From SZUA-320 sp963707875 (GTDB lineage: Bacteria > Gemmatimonadota > Gemmatimonadetes > Gemmatimonadales > GWC2-71-9): a stretch of 64,000 nucleotides of DNA. How positions within the stretch are numbered: the stretch's first letter is position 1; every line of letters begins with the position of its first letter. The notes under the pieces were generated by a model. That model made no database searches and was not told where the DNA came from. It worked only from the letters and a program-made list of their open reading frames with translations. Where the stretch lies: assembly GCA_963707875.1 (NCBI GenBank), contig CAVPRU010000001.1:744001-808000 (forward strand), read 5' to 3'. Below are positions 25,458 through 34,165 of the stretch, piece by piece. The translations under genes and the position numbers were made by a program.

Positions 25458-28357
25458 GCCATCACCCCGGCCGGGCTCATCGCCGTGATCGGTATCCCCA
25501 GCTCATCGAGCAGCATCGTCGCTCCGGTGGGTCGGTCTCGTCGAAGGCCGACCCGGGTGAGGATCAGCCGTTCCTTGGCCCGGGTCATCCCGACGTACAG
25601 GAGGCGGCGGGCTTCCGGGAACTGGTCGACACTCCCGCTCTTGAGCGCTCGCCAACCCGGCATGCTGTCATCTTCCACTCCGATCAGGTAGACCCGGGAG
25701 AATTCCAGACCCTTGGTCGCGTGCAGGGTCAGCAGGTTCACCCGGGTGTCGGCCACTTCGGCGCCATCGGACCGGGAGAGTGCCGCCATGTCGAGCAGCG
25801 CCCGGATCCCCTGGTGAAGATCGGTGTCCTCCACCAGATCCACCAGCGCCGTCAGCCGGGCGACCGAGACCGGGTACCGCTGAGCCGGTTGCCGACTTCG
25901 CCGGAGTCTGGCCCGCAGCCGCTCGCCTCCCAGTCGGGCCACAACCACCTCGGGGTCGACAGGGGCCGTCAGTTCACCCCCGGCCACGGCGGCCTCATAG
26001 CGGTCCAGCGCCTCACCGTACCGGCCCAGGGTGTAGTATTTCGCAATCTCCCGGAGCGCGGTTTCGTCGGCCCCAGGCTGGGAACCCGGGCCGATGGCCA
26101 GCGCCAGCCCGAGCCAGTCCAGTCCAGGAGCCAGCGCAGCCCGCCGCTGGCGGGAGCGTCGGGCCTCATCGAGCCCGGCCAACACCCCCACCAGAGCCCG
26201 GGCATCGTCGAGCGCCCGGTGCGATGTCCCCGGGTCCACCGCGAATCGCTCGGCCAGATCGGGAAGCCGGTGGCTCCCATGAACCACCGATCGAGCCAGC
26301 AGCAGGGTGTCGAACACCGTCAGATCGGTGGCATCGAACCCGGCGGCGGCCGCCTCGCGCGCCAGCACCGGCAGGTCGAAGTCGATCCCGTTGTGCGCCA
26401 CCAGAATGTCATCCCCCACGAATGCCCGGAACGCCGGCCAGACCGCCCCGAACGCCGGCTCGCCGGCCACCAGGTCGTCGGTGATCCCGTGCAGCGCGCT
26501 GACCTCGGCCGGAATCGGCTGGGAGGGTCGCACCAGCCGCTGGAACTCCTCCACGATCTTCCCGCCCCGGACCCGGCAGGCGCCGAGCTCGATGATGTCG
26601 CAGGTGGCGGCCATCCGGCCCGTCGTCTCCAGATCGAAGACGACGCAGTCACCCAGCCGGTCGGACACGTCCCGGACCGACAGCAGCTGCAGCGCCTTGA
26701 AGAGGGTCACCGTCGAATAATCCGGTCCCCTCAGATCGAGGTCATTGGCGCCCATCCCGGTCACCGAGTCGGGCAGGCCGTCGCCGAACCCCGCGAGCCG
26801 GAGGAGCCCGCGCAGCGCGAGATGGAGCCCGCCGGCCTCGGGCAGATGGATCGTGCCGCGGCTTTCCCGAACCCGGGCCAGATCGGCCGCCAGCTCCCTG
26901 GCGCCGGGGAACTCGAGGGGGTCGGTCAACTCATCGGCCCGCTGCATCAGCAGGCTGGGGGACCTGGTGGGACGCTGGAGCAGGAGGGCCTCCACCAGCC
27001 CGCCCAGAGTGGGCTGGGTGCGCACCAACGCCGGGAGATTCTCCACGAAATGCAGGAACCGGCGCGCCACACCGCGATCCTCGTCGCTCCCCCGCTTGAG
27101 CCGGTAGTACATCCGGAGCGCCGCCAGCACGGAGCGGTCGGGGCCGCCAAACTCCGCCTCCACTTCATTCATGAGGTGCCGCGGCAGGACCCGCCTGGCG
27201 AGGGCATCGACCGGGACCGGATCGTCGGGGGCCATGATGCAGGAGAGGGCGCCCAGCACCTCGGCGACCAGGTCGTCATCCATCAGCGCCCGGCCTCGGG
27301 CGGTCCGAATTGGCACTCCTGCCCGGAGCAGCGCCTGCTCGATCGGTGGTGCCACCTGATGCTCCCGGTAGAGCACCGCAAACTCGCCCCAGGGCAGATC
27401 GTGTTCCGCGCGCTGCGCCAGGATGTCCCCCACCAGCCACTCCACCTCGGCCCGGTCGTTGTCGAACCCCAGTACCCGGACGGGAAAGGGCGAGATCCGA
27501 TCCGCCACCAGCTCCTTGTCGAACAGTCGCGGGTTGAGGGTCAGGGCTCGGCGAGCAGCCTCCAGAATGGCGGTCGAGCACCGCCGGTTTCGGTCGAGCA
27601 CGATCGGCTCGGCAATACCGAAGTCCTTGCGGAACCGGTCGAGCACCGTGGGATCGGCGCCGGCCCAGCTGTAGATCGACTGCTCGTCATCCCCCACCGC
27701 AAAGATCTGATGGTGCCCCGCGACCAGCTGGCGAACGATCCCGTACTGGGTCGGATTGAGATCCTGGAACTCATCCACCAGCAGATAGTCCCACCGCCCC
27801 GCCACGGCCGCCAGCACCGCCGCATCTCGCTGAAAGAGGTCGTGGGTCAACAGCAGGAGATCGTCGAAGTCCACCAGGTTCCGGTGGCGCAGCTTCTGGC
27901 GGTACTGCTCATAGAGCGCCCCGTCCTGGGCGGGGGCGGAGGGCCGCCCCGCGCGGAGCCGGCCGAAGGAACCGAGCACCTGGCCGACCCGCTTGAGCGG
28001 GACCCCCATCCGGCGGAGCAGGGCCCGCTGGTAGTCCTCGTCAGCCACCCCGAACCCGCGCTCGAGCCGGACCCGTTCGGGGGATTCGCGCAGGACCTTG
28101 AGACAGAGGGCGTGGAGCGTGCCACGGGTGACGAGTCGGGCGTCGGCATCGCCCCCCTCCTCCAGCCGCGCGGCGATCTCCCCGGCAGCCCGGTTGGTGA
28201 ACGTCACCGCGCAGATCCGCTGGGGCTGGAAGCCACGTTCCCGGATCAGGAACTTGATCCGGCCGATCAGGCAGAAGGTCTTCCCCGCCCCGGGGCCGGC
28301 AACCACCAGGACGGGGCCTGGTCCCGCCTCGATCGCCTCCCGCTGACGGTCGTCCAT
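25454..28357 (-). CDS. UvrD/PcrA-type helicase with an internal DEDDh exonuclease domain
   Basis: 967 residues from ATG 28357. Superfamily 1A helicase motifs in order: Walker A GPGAGKT (21-27), VTFTNRAAGEI, LLVDEFQD (192-199), GDDEQSIYSWAGAD, LDRNRRC, then after a long insert VNLLTLHATKGLEFSRVYL (873-891) and LLYVGMTRAKERL. The insert at about 568-735 is a DnaQ-type 3'-5' exonuclease with all DEDDh residues: Asp575 and Glu577 (VVFDLETTG), Asp661 (HNGIDFDLPVL), His713 and Asp718 (SHRALDDAR). So one chain should unwind and trim DNA ends. It starts 16 bases after the M28 gene. Confidence 0.92.
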   Translation of the reverse strand: MDDRQREAIEAGPGPVLVVAGPGAGKTFCLIGRIKFLIRERGFQPQRICAVTFTNRAAGEIAARLEEGGDADARLVTRGTLHALCLKVLRESPERVRLERGFGVADEDYQRALLRRMGVPLKRVGQVLGSFGRLRAGRPSAPAQDGALYEQYRQKLRHRNLVDFDDLLLLTHDLFQRDAAVLAAVAGRWDYLLVDEFQDLNPTQYGIVRQLVAGHHQIFAVGDDEQSIYSWAGADPTVLDRFRKDFGIAEPIVLDRNRRCSTAILEAARRALTLNPRLFDKELVADRISPFPVRVLGFDNDRAEVEWLVGDILAQRAEHDLPWGEFAVLYREHQVAPPIEQALLRAGVPIRTARGRALMDDDLVAEVLGALSCIMAPDDPVPVDALARRVLPRHLMNEVEAEFGGPDRSVLAALRMYYRLKRGSDEDRGVARRFLHFVENLPALVRTQPTLGGLVEALLLQRPTRSPSLLMQRADELTDPLEFPGARELAADLARVRESRGTIHLPEAGGLHLALRGLLRLAGFGDGLPDSVTGMGANDLDLRGPDYSTVTLFKALQLLSVRDVSDRLGDCVVFDLETTGRMAATCDIIELGACRVRGGKIVEEFQRLVRPSQPIPAEVSALHGITDDLVAGEPAFGAVWPAFRAFVGDDILVAHNGIDFDLPVLAREAAAAGFDATDLTVFDTLLLARSVVHGSHRLPDLAERFAVDPGTSHRALDDARALVGVLAGLDEARRSRQRRAALAPGLDWLGLALAIGPGSQPGADETALREIAKYYTLGRYGEALDRYEAAVAGGELTAPVDPEVVVARLGGERLRARLRRSRQPAQRYPVSVARLTALVDLVEDTDLHQGIRALLDMAALSRSDGAEVADTRVNLLTLHATKGLEFSRVYLIGVEDDSMPGWRALKSGSVDQFPEARRLLYVGMTRAKERLILTRVGLRRDRPTGATMLLDELGIPITAMSPAGVMA

Positions 28358-28373
28358 CCTGGCGGCGGGTGCC

Positions 28374-29678
28374 CTAACGCCGAGGCGGGTTGACGTAGGC
28401 GGAGACGGGACTCTCGTGTCCACCGGACCCGATGGCGGCCACACCGAACACATAATCGTCGATCGAGAGACCGGGCAGGGCGGCGGAGGTGACGGGGCCC
28501 ACCAGCCGCGAGTGCTGCCAATCGTTGGTCCAGGTGTCCCGCCAGACGATCCGGTACCCCACGGCGCCCGGTGAGGCCTCCCACCGCAGGGTGGCGTCGT
28601 ACCCGTTGGTGCCCCGTCCGAGGGTAGGGCCTCCGCGCGCCGAATTCACCACCGGAGCGGAGGGCGCCAACCCGAGGGCAGCCGCGGCGGCGGCGTTGAC
28701 CTGGGCAGTGCGCGCCAGGTAGTCGGGCGACACGCCCTCGGGGGTATCGTCCACCGTGTGCTGGCGACTGAAGTTCTCGGTCGCTTCGCTGAACCGGACG
28801 CCAGGGTAGCCCAGTTGATTGAACGGGGTGTGGTCCCCGCCGCGCCCGAACCGGTCATGGCGAGCCACCAGCCGGACGGTCTGGGCCGGCACGTATCGCG
28901 CCGCGACGTCCCGGATGTAGCGGGCCAGTTGGCGGTTGGGAGAATCCTCGGGCCCGTCAGAGAACACCCGGACGGCGCGGTTGTCGGCCTGACCGCTTCC
29001 GGCCACGGCGCCACCCACGATATCGTTGTTGAGCACCGCCCCGATCACGGTGCCGGCCTCGGCAGCGGCCTTCGCGTGGGCGGTGGCCCCGACCAGCCCC
29101 TGCTCTTCCCCGGCGAACGCGATGAAGACCAGAGTGGCCTCGAACTCGATGCCGCTCCGGGCAAAGATCGACGCCAGTTCCATCACCAGCGCGGTGCCGG
29201 ATCCATCGTCATTGGCGCCAGGAGCCGGCAGGTTCCCGGCGCTCCAGTCGAAGTTGCTCCCGCTCTGGGCCGACCGGGCCACCGTGTCGTAGTGCCCGCT
29301 GAGATAGATCCGCCGAGGGGACCGCCCGGGAAGAATCGCCACCACGTTCCGAAGCTCGACCGGCTGGGGGATCCGGCCACCCTGGGGGATCTGGAAGACG
29401 TCGTAGCTCACCTGTAGCCGCGGGCTCGCGTCCTTGAGGTACTGGAAGATCCATCGCCGGGCCGCACCGATGCCGCGGGTTTGAGAAACCGTATCCGAGA
29501 GGGTGTGTCTGGTTTCGAAGGCGGCCAGTCGCTGAACCAGGGACGCGATCCGGGCGGGCGATACGCTGTCCACCAGGCTGGCGATCCGGGGATCGGTCGC
29601 GACCATCTGGGCCCGGGCCGGGGTGACCTGGGCCGTGAGGGCACCCAGCAGGAGCAGGAGACGGCTGGTGTGGGACAT
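28374..29678 (-). CDS. secreted M28-family zinc aminopeptidase with a C-terminal Fn3-like domain
   Basis: 434 residues with a Sec signal (MSHTSRLLLLLGALTAQVTPARA). Two-zinc M28 core: LSGHYDTVA (His, Asp), PGANDDGSGTA (bridging Asp), FAGEEQGLVG (catalytic Glu and ligand Glu), LNNDIVGG (Asp) and SRQHTVDDT (His). All are present, so it should be active. The last ~90 residues (LRWEASPGAVGYRIVWRDT...) look like a fibronectin type III domain, probably for substrate or surface binding. Probable peptide scavenging. First gene of the minus-strand run that continues into the helicase. Confidence 0.92.
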   Translation of the reverse strand: MSHTSRLLLLLGALTAQVTPARAQMVATDPRIASLVDSVSPARIASLVQRLAAFETRHTLSDTVSQTRGIGAARRWIFQYLKDASPRLQVSYDVFQIPQGGRIPQPVELRNVVAILPGRSPRRIYLSGHYDTVARSAQSGSNFDWSAGNLPAPGANDDGSGTALVMELASIFARSGIEFEATLVFIAFAGEEQGLVGATAHAKAAAEAGTVIGAVLNNDIVGGAVAGSGQADNRAVRVFSDGPEDSPNRQLARYIRDVAARYVPAQTVRLVARHDRFGRGGDHTPFNQLGYPGVRFSEATENFSRQHTVDDTPEGVSPDYLARTAQVNAAAAAALGLAPSAPVVNSARGGPTLGRGTNGYDATLRWEASPGAVGYRIVWRDTWTNDWQHSRLVGPVTSAALPGLSIDDYVFGVAAIGSGGHESPVSAYVNPPRR

Positions 29679-29809
29679 GGCGTGATCGGGTGAGAGGGAT
29701 CAGTGCCGCGAGGCTCGCGACCATCGGGTGAATGGTAATCCCGGACGCGCCTCTTGCGCCCGCCCGGACATTCCGGGACGTTTCGGCAGATTTCAGCTTC
29801 GGAGGGGGC

Positions 29810-30505
29810 ATGGTCGTTCAGGTCGGGATGAGTGGCTACGCCTACAAGGAATGGAAGGGGACCCTCTACCCGGCGGACCTGCCCGCCGACGGGATGCTCG
29901 CGGCCTATGCCGGACACTTTCCGACGGTGGAGATCAACAGCTCCTTCTACCGGATGCCGTCGGAGAAGGTCCTGCTCGACTGGGCCTCCCGGGTCCCGGA
30001 AGGGTTCAGCTTCGCCCTGAAGGCCTCGCGCCGGATTACCCACAACCACCGCCTCAAGGATGTGGACGATCTGGTCAGCTACGTCGTTCGGAACGCGTCG
30101 GTGCTGGGGGGTCGGCTCGGTCCGATCCTGTTTCAGCTCCCCCCGACCATGAAGAGGGATCTGGAACGGCTCCGGGCATTCCTCGCCCTGCTCCCCCGCG
30201 ACTGGAAGATCGCGCTGGAATGGCGGCATCCCTCATGGGACGACGCAGAAGTCCACGGCCTGTTGGGGGAACGGGGCGTGGCGGCGGTCACCGCGGAGTT
30301 TGACGAGCAGGCGCCCCCGATCCGGCGCACCGCCGATTGGGGGTATCTCCGGCTCCACCGCCCGGGCTACACCGGGGAGGCGCTCGCGGCCTGGGCCGGC
30401 CGGATCCGGGCCCAGGGGTGGGAGCGCTGCTGGGTCTTCTTTCAGCACGAGGAAGGGGTGGCTGGCCCGCAGGTGGCCCTCGATTTTCAGGAGCTGACTG
30501 GATGA
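29810..30505 (+). CDS. DUF72 family protein (YecE-like)
   Basis: 231 residues from ATG 29810, chosen over an earlier in-frame start because GGAGG lies four bases upstream and the family begins with this strand (VQVGMSGYAYKEWKGTLYP). TIM-barrel-like DUF72 hallmarks: VEINSSFYRMP, FSFALKASRRITHNHRL, GPILFQLPP and GYLRLHRPGYTGE. Biochemical function of the family is not established. Its stop overlaps the acyltransferase start (ATGA). Confidence 0.9.
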   Translation: MVVQVGMSGYAYKEWKGTLYPADLPADGMLAAYAGHFPTVEINSSFYRMPSEKVLLDWASRVPEGFSFALKASRRITHNHRLKDVDDLVSYVVRNASVLGGRLGPILFQLPPTMKRDLERLRAFLALLPRDWKIALEWRHPSWDDAEVHGLLGERGVAAVTAEFDEQAPPIRRTADWGYLRLHRPGYTGEALAAWAGRIRAQGWERCWVFFQHEEGVAGPQVALDFQELTG

Positions 30506-31128
30506 CCGGGGAGGACACCACCGTGCTCACCCCATGGGATCAGTTGGGCCCCGCCGTCCCGCGCCGCGGCAACGCGGTGACCCGGGGACTGTGCAGGGGA
30601 ATTCTGCGGCTCTTCGGGTGGCGCGTCACGGGGGTCCTCCCCGACCTGAGCAAGTTCATCATCATCGCTGCCCCTCACACCTCGAACTGGGACTTTCCCA
30701 TTGGCATTCTGGCCAAGGCGGCGGTTGGGCTCCGCCTGTCGTTCTTCGGGAAGGACTCGCTGTTCAAGGGCCCACTGGGCTGGTTCATGCGATGGCAGGG
30801 GGGCCAGCCGGTGGACCGGAGTGCGGCGCACGGGGTGGTGGGGGAGACGATCCGGATCGTCAGGGAGTCTCCCCATTTCGTCCTGGCGATCGCGCCGGAG
30901 GGCACCCGGAAGCTGGTCTCCTCCTGGAGGTCTGGCTTCTATCACCTGGCCCTTGGCACCGGCATCCCGATCGTCCTGGGGCACCTGGATTTCGGCCGCC
31001 GGGAAGTGCGGCTGGAACCCCCGTTCTGGCCAACCGGTGATGCGGAGGGGGACATCAATGCCATCCGGGCCCGCTATCGCCACACCCGGGCCAAGCGGCC
31101 GGATCAGTACGATCCAGGGTCGCCCTGA
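30502..31128 (+). CDS. lysophospholipid acyltransferase family protein (PlsC-like)
   Basis: 208 residues, ATG 30502 overlapping the DUF72 stop; AGGAG about eight bases upstream. The acyltransferase motifs are AAPHTSNWDFP (HxxxxD variant), FGKDSLFKGPLGWFMR and IAPEGTRKLVSSWRSGF (EGTR). It lacks long membrane segments and is closer to the short 1-acyl-glycerol-3-phosphate acyltransferase-like group than to full PlsC. It should transfer an acyl chain from an acyl donor to a lysolipid or similar acceptor at the membrane surface. Acceptor unknown. Confidence 0.88.
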   Translation: MTGEDTTVLTPWDQLGPAVPRRGNAVTRGLCRGILRLFGWRVTGVLPDLSKFIIIAAPHTSNWDFPIGILAKAAVGLRLSFFGKDSLFKGPLGWFMRWQGGQPVDRSAAHGVVGETIRIVRESPHFVLAIAPEGTRKLVSSWRSGFYHLALGTGIPIVLGHLDFGRREVRLEPPFWPTGDAEGDINAIRARYRHTRAKRPDQYDPGSP

Positions 31129-31142
31129 GGCCACCCCGGGAT

Positions 31143-31148
31143 TATCTT
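31143..31148 (+). promoter_or_regulatory. -10-like TATCTT hexamer upstream of efp
   Basis: TATCTT lies 15 bases beyond the acyltransferase stop and 76 bases before the efp ATG. It would give a leader of about 70 nt. Supports independent transcription of efp. No clear -35. Confidence 0.4.
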
Positions 31149-31224
31149 CCCGCCCCGGTTCGTCGGCGGATGGGTCCGTCAGGTGGCGGTCGACCGGGAG
31201 TGGTTCTGAGGCAAGGATGAAGCG

Positions 31225-31782
31225 ATGAAGGCCAATGACATCCGCAAGGGCAGTGTCATCAACTACGAAGGTAACCCCTGCCGGGTGATGGACTTCCAGC
31301 ACCGGACCCCGGGGAACCTCCGGGCGTTCGTCCAGGTCCGGATGCGGAACCTGAACAACGGGAACAGCTTCGAGACCCGGTTCAGCTCCACCGAGTTTCT
31401 CGACGAGTTGCGGCTCGACACCAAGGCCCTTCAGGTGATGTACAAGGATGCCAACGGGGTCCATGTGATGGACTCGGCCACCTACGACCAGTACACCCTC
31501 GACGATGAGACGGTGGGCGATTCCAAGTCGTGGCTCGAGCCGGGGATGGACTTCCTGGCCGAGTGGCTGGAGGGGAAGCCGATCTCGATCCAGTTGCCGA
31601 CTTCGATCGAGCTGGAAGTCACCGACACCGCCCCCGTCATGAAGACCGCCACCAAGACCGCCTCGAGCAAGCCGGCCACCCTGAGCAATGGCGTGACCGT
31701 CCAGGTCCCCGAGTTCATTGGGGTGGGAGAGAAGCTCAGGATCAACCCGGCCAACGGGGAATACCTGGAGCGGGCCAAGTAG
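31225..31782 (+). CDS. efp: translation elongation factor P with Asn at the tip of its P-site loop
   Basis: 185 residues, the usual length, with three OB-like domains: KOW-like N-domain (MKANDIRKGSVINYEGNPCR), central domain (VMYKDANGVHVMDSATYDQY) and C-domain (KPATLSNGVTVQVPEF, GEKLRINPANGEY). EF-P enters the E/P region of stalled ribosomes to help polyproline synthesis. The loop that in E. coli reads PGKGQA, with modified Lys34, here reads PGNLRA, putting Asn31 at the tip and Arg33 two residues on. Lysylation by EpmA is therefore not possible at that site. No modification enzyme lies nearby. Confidence 0.95.
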   Translation: MKANDIRKGSVINYEGNPCRVMDFQHRTPGNLRAFVQVRMRNLNNGNSFETRFSSTEFLDELRLDTKALQVMYKDANGVHVMDSATYDQYTLDDETVGDSKSWLEPGMDFLAEWLEGKPISIQLPTSIELEVTDTAPVMKTATKTASSKPATLSNGVTVQVPEFIGVGEKLRINPANGEYLERAK

Positions 31783-31833
31783 CATCCCCCAGGTCCCGCT
31801 GAGCAACCCAACGCTCGGTCGAGGAGACCACCC

Positions 31834-32886
31834 ATGAGCGCCGACCTCCGCTGGCCATGCATGATCCTGGTGCTGCTGCCGGCCGGCACCGGCTGTGGCC
31901 TGTTCGATCCGACCTCGCCCGACCTCGTCGGATGCCTGCCCGCCTACGCCGAGGTCGAACAGGAAGCCGCCACCCAGTTCGCCAAGTACCACCCCCAGGG
32001 CGCGGGCCTCCTCGTCATCGTCGATGGCCAAACCGTCTGCCGGCTCTTCTTGGGAGACTATGGCCCGACCACCGAGGTCTACACCGCCTCGGCCGCCAAA
32101 TGGCTCACCGCCGCCACCATTCTGGCCGTGGTCGACCAGGGGACCCTCCGATTGGACACCCGAGCTGTCGAGCTGTTCCCCGATGTTCCGGCCGTGACCA
32201 CCAACATTGTCGTCAGCCAGCTCCTGTCGCACACCTCCGGGCTGCTCTGGTTCAGCCGCTGCATGGGGCGACCGGACCGCACCCTCCAGGCCTGTGCCGA
32301 AGACATTCTCTGGAGCGACCTGCAGTTCGAGCCGGGTACCGGGTTCTTCTACTCCGGTCCTCCATTCACGGTCGCCGGGGCGATGGCGGAGCGGGCGTCG
32401 CGCCGACCGTGGGCGGAGCTGTTCCAGTCGTTGATCGCCACACCGCTCGGGATGTCCCACACCTCCTACGGCAAGGGCCCGAACCCCGCGCTCTCGGAGG
32501 GCGAGGTCGTGACCACCCTGGACGACTATGGCCGGTTTGCCCAGATGATCCTGGACCAGGGCGCGGGGAGGCATCGGCGGGTGTTGTCCCCGGAAGCCAT
32601 CCTCGAGATGCGGCGCTCTCGGAGCTCTTCGGTCCGGGGAGAGCCGCCCTACGGACTGGGCGTCTGGCTCAGCACGGTGGATCCGGCCGGGGTCGGCACC
32701 GTGCTGAGCAGTCCCGGCATCGGGGGCTTCTTCCCCCTGGTGGACTACGGCCGGCGGATGGTTTTCGTGTTCGAGACCTTCGATGACATCGACCGGATCG
32801 GACCGGGGATCTCGGCGATCCTGCAGATCACCCGGGCCGTGGTGGACCGGGTCCACGGGATCCCTGCCAGTCGGGAGGTGCCCTGA
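31834..32886 (+). CDS. serine beta-lactamase-like hydrolase, lipoprotein
   Basis: 350 residues; GAGGAG seven to eight bases before the ATG. Signal with lipobox-like GTGC, so probably membrane-anchored in the periplasm. Beta-lactamase/DD-peptidase fold of the class C/esterase type: SAAK in YTASAAKWLTA supplies the nucleophile Ser and general-base Lys, and YSG in FFYSGPPF takes the YxN position. LLSHTSGL is the typical loop of this group. The third-strand motif is weak (SSPGIGGF). More likely an esterase or peptidase than a resistance enzyme. Stands alone after efp. Confidence 0.82.
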   Translation: MSADLRWPCMILVLLPAGTGCGLFDPTSPDLVGCLPAYAEVEQEAATQFAKYHPQGAGLLVIVDGQTVCRLFLGDYGPTTEVYTASAAKWLTAATILAVVDQGTLRLDTRAVELFPDVPAVTTNIVVSQLLSHTSGLLWFSRCMGRPDRTLQACAEDILWSDLQFEPGTGFFYSGPPFTVAGAMAERASRRPWAELFQSLIATPLGMSHTSYGKGPNPALSEGEVVTTLDDYGRFAQMILDQGAGRHRRVLSPEAILEMRRSRSSSVRGEPPYGLGVWLSTVDPAGVGTVLSSPGIGGFFPLVDYGRRMVFVFETFDDIDRIGPGISAILQITRAVVDRVHGIPASREVP

Positions 32887-33126
32887 AGCTCCGTCACTCC
32901 TTCCGGTAGGCTGGATCGAGGCGTGGAGGATGGACAGGCAGTGGCTGAAAAGAACGGCTGGTTCCCGATTTCATCCACACCAGCCCGTTTCGGCGCGTGG
33001 AAGGGCGTGCCGCTACCGGGCTGGTTACCTTGACCTCATCGAGCGCGTCGAGGGGAGACGCCGCGAAGCGCTTGCGAACCAGCAGTAACGTTCCTGGCAC
33101 CACGTCCGACGAGCGGTGCGCAAGGC
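32887..33126. other. intergenic stretch with a TACCTT promoter-like hexamer
   Basis: No convincing gene. TACCTT at 33026-33031 follows a CGGGCT block, as at 37796-37807, and would start a leader of about 89 nt for the methyltransferase gene at 33127. No terminator-like hairpin was seen behind the hydrolase. Confidence 0.35.
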
Positions 33127-33966
33127 ATGTGCGAAGACCACTCTGACATGGCAGCGTCTATGCCCCAGCCCCCCTCCGAGACCCCCGGTCCGGGTGCCGC
33201 CGGCCGAACCAGGCTGTACACCGACCTGGCCCCCTGGTTTCACTTGCTGACCGCCCCCGCAGAGTATGCCGCACCAGCGGCCTTCTACTGGCAGGTCATC
33301 CACTCTGCCTGCTCGTCGCCTCCCCACACCATCCTGGAGTTGGGCAGTGGCGGCGGCAACAACGCTTCCCACCTGAAGTCTCACTGCCAGCTCACCCTGG
33401 TCGACCTTTCTCCCCTGATGCTGGCCCAGAGCCGGCTGATCAATCCGGAGTGCGAGCACATCGCTGGTGACATGCGGTCCGTCCGCCTGGGGCGCCTCTT
33501 CGACGCGGTATTCATCCACGACGCCATCTCGTACATGTTGACGGAGGCTGACCTGGCGCAAGCGCTCCACTCCGCGCTTGTCCACTGCAGGCCGGGAGGA
33601 GTAGCGCTCTTCGCCCCCGACTACGTCCGAGAGACCTTCCGCAGCTCCACGAGCCACGGCGGACACGACAGCGGCGGGAGAGGACTGCGATACCTCGAAT
33701 GGACGTGGGATCCCGATCCTGACGACTCCAGCTACCTCGTGGACTTCGCCTACCTGCTCCATGACGACACGGGCGAGCTCCGCGTCGAATCGGATCGGCA
33801 CCAGCTCGGGGTCTTCCCCCGCGGCGACTGGCTGCGGCTCATCGCCGGTGCCGGCTTCGCCCCAAGAGCCATTCCGTTCGAGCACAGCGCGGTCGGGCAC
33901 GGACATGAGATCTACCTTGGTCTCCGGCCGACCTCGCCCGGGCCGACCGACGGATCCGGAGAATGA
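33127..33966 (+). CDS. class I SAM-dependent methyltransferase
   Basis: 279 residues if ATG 33127 is used; ATG 33148 or 33160 is also possible. Rossmann-type methyltransferase: motif I ILELGSGGGNNA binds AdoMet, followed by LTLVDLSPLML (acidic ribose-binding residue), DMRSVRLGRLFDAVFIHDAISYM and PGGVALFAPDYV. The unusual long stretch of DPDPDD after the core is not diagnostic. Substrate unknown; it could be a small molecule. No operon partner: 199 bases follow before the next gene. Confidence 0.88.
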   Translation: MCEDHSDMAASMPQPPSETPGPGAAGRTRLYTDLAPWFHLLTAPAEYAAPAAFYWQVIHSACSSPPHTILELGSGGGNNASHLKSHCQLTLVDLSPLMLAQSRLINPECEHIAGDMRSVRLGRLFDAVFIHDAISYMLTEADLAQALHSALVHCRPGGVALFAPDYVRETFRSSTSHGGHDSGGRGLRYLEWTWDPDPDDSSYLVDFAYLLHDDTGELRVESDRHQLGVFPRGDWLRLIAGAGFAPRAIPFEHSAVGHGHEIYLGLRPTSPGPTDGSGE

Positions 33967-34165
33967 CCGGGCCCTCGCTGACGGGCGTGATTGCCGGCAA
34001 CTCGGAATACCTGCCGGCTCACGAGAATCTGCTGCTGGGGGGGGAGCCGCATTGGTCCTGGGTCACCCGGCTCGCGCCTCGCGGCCCCGAGCAGGCAGTG
34101 TAATCATGCATCAGACCGTCAGTCGCTCGAAGGCCATGACCGGGCAACGACACCTGGAGGCATCG

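Noticed and set aside
25403..28393. Open frame of 996 codons on the plus strand opposite the helicase
   Set aside because: Codon-shadow of the high-GC minus-strand gene; the sequence is Pro/Arg/His-rich without domains, and the minus strand has full helicase and exonuclease motifs.
30487..32856. Open frame of 789 codons on the minus strand
   Set aside because: Runs opposite efp, the acyltransferase and the serine hydrolase, all with clear motifs and ribosome sites.
32930..33088. Possible small gene of about 52 codons after the serine hydrolase
   Set aside because: No ribosome site, Arg-rich shadow-like composition, and the TACCTT promoter-like element lies inside it.
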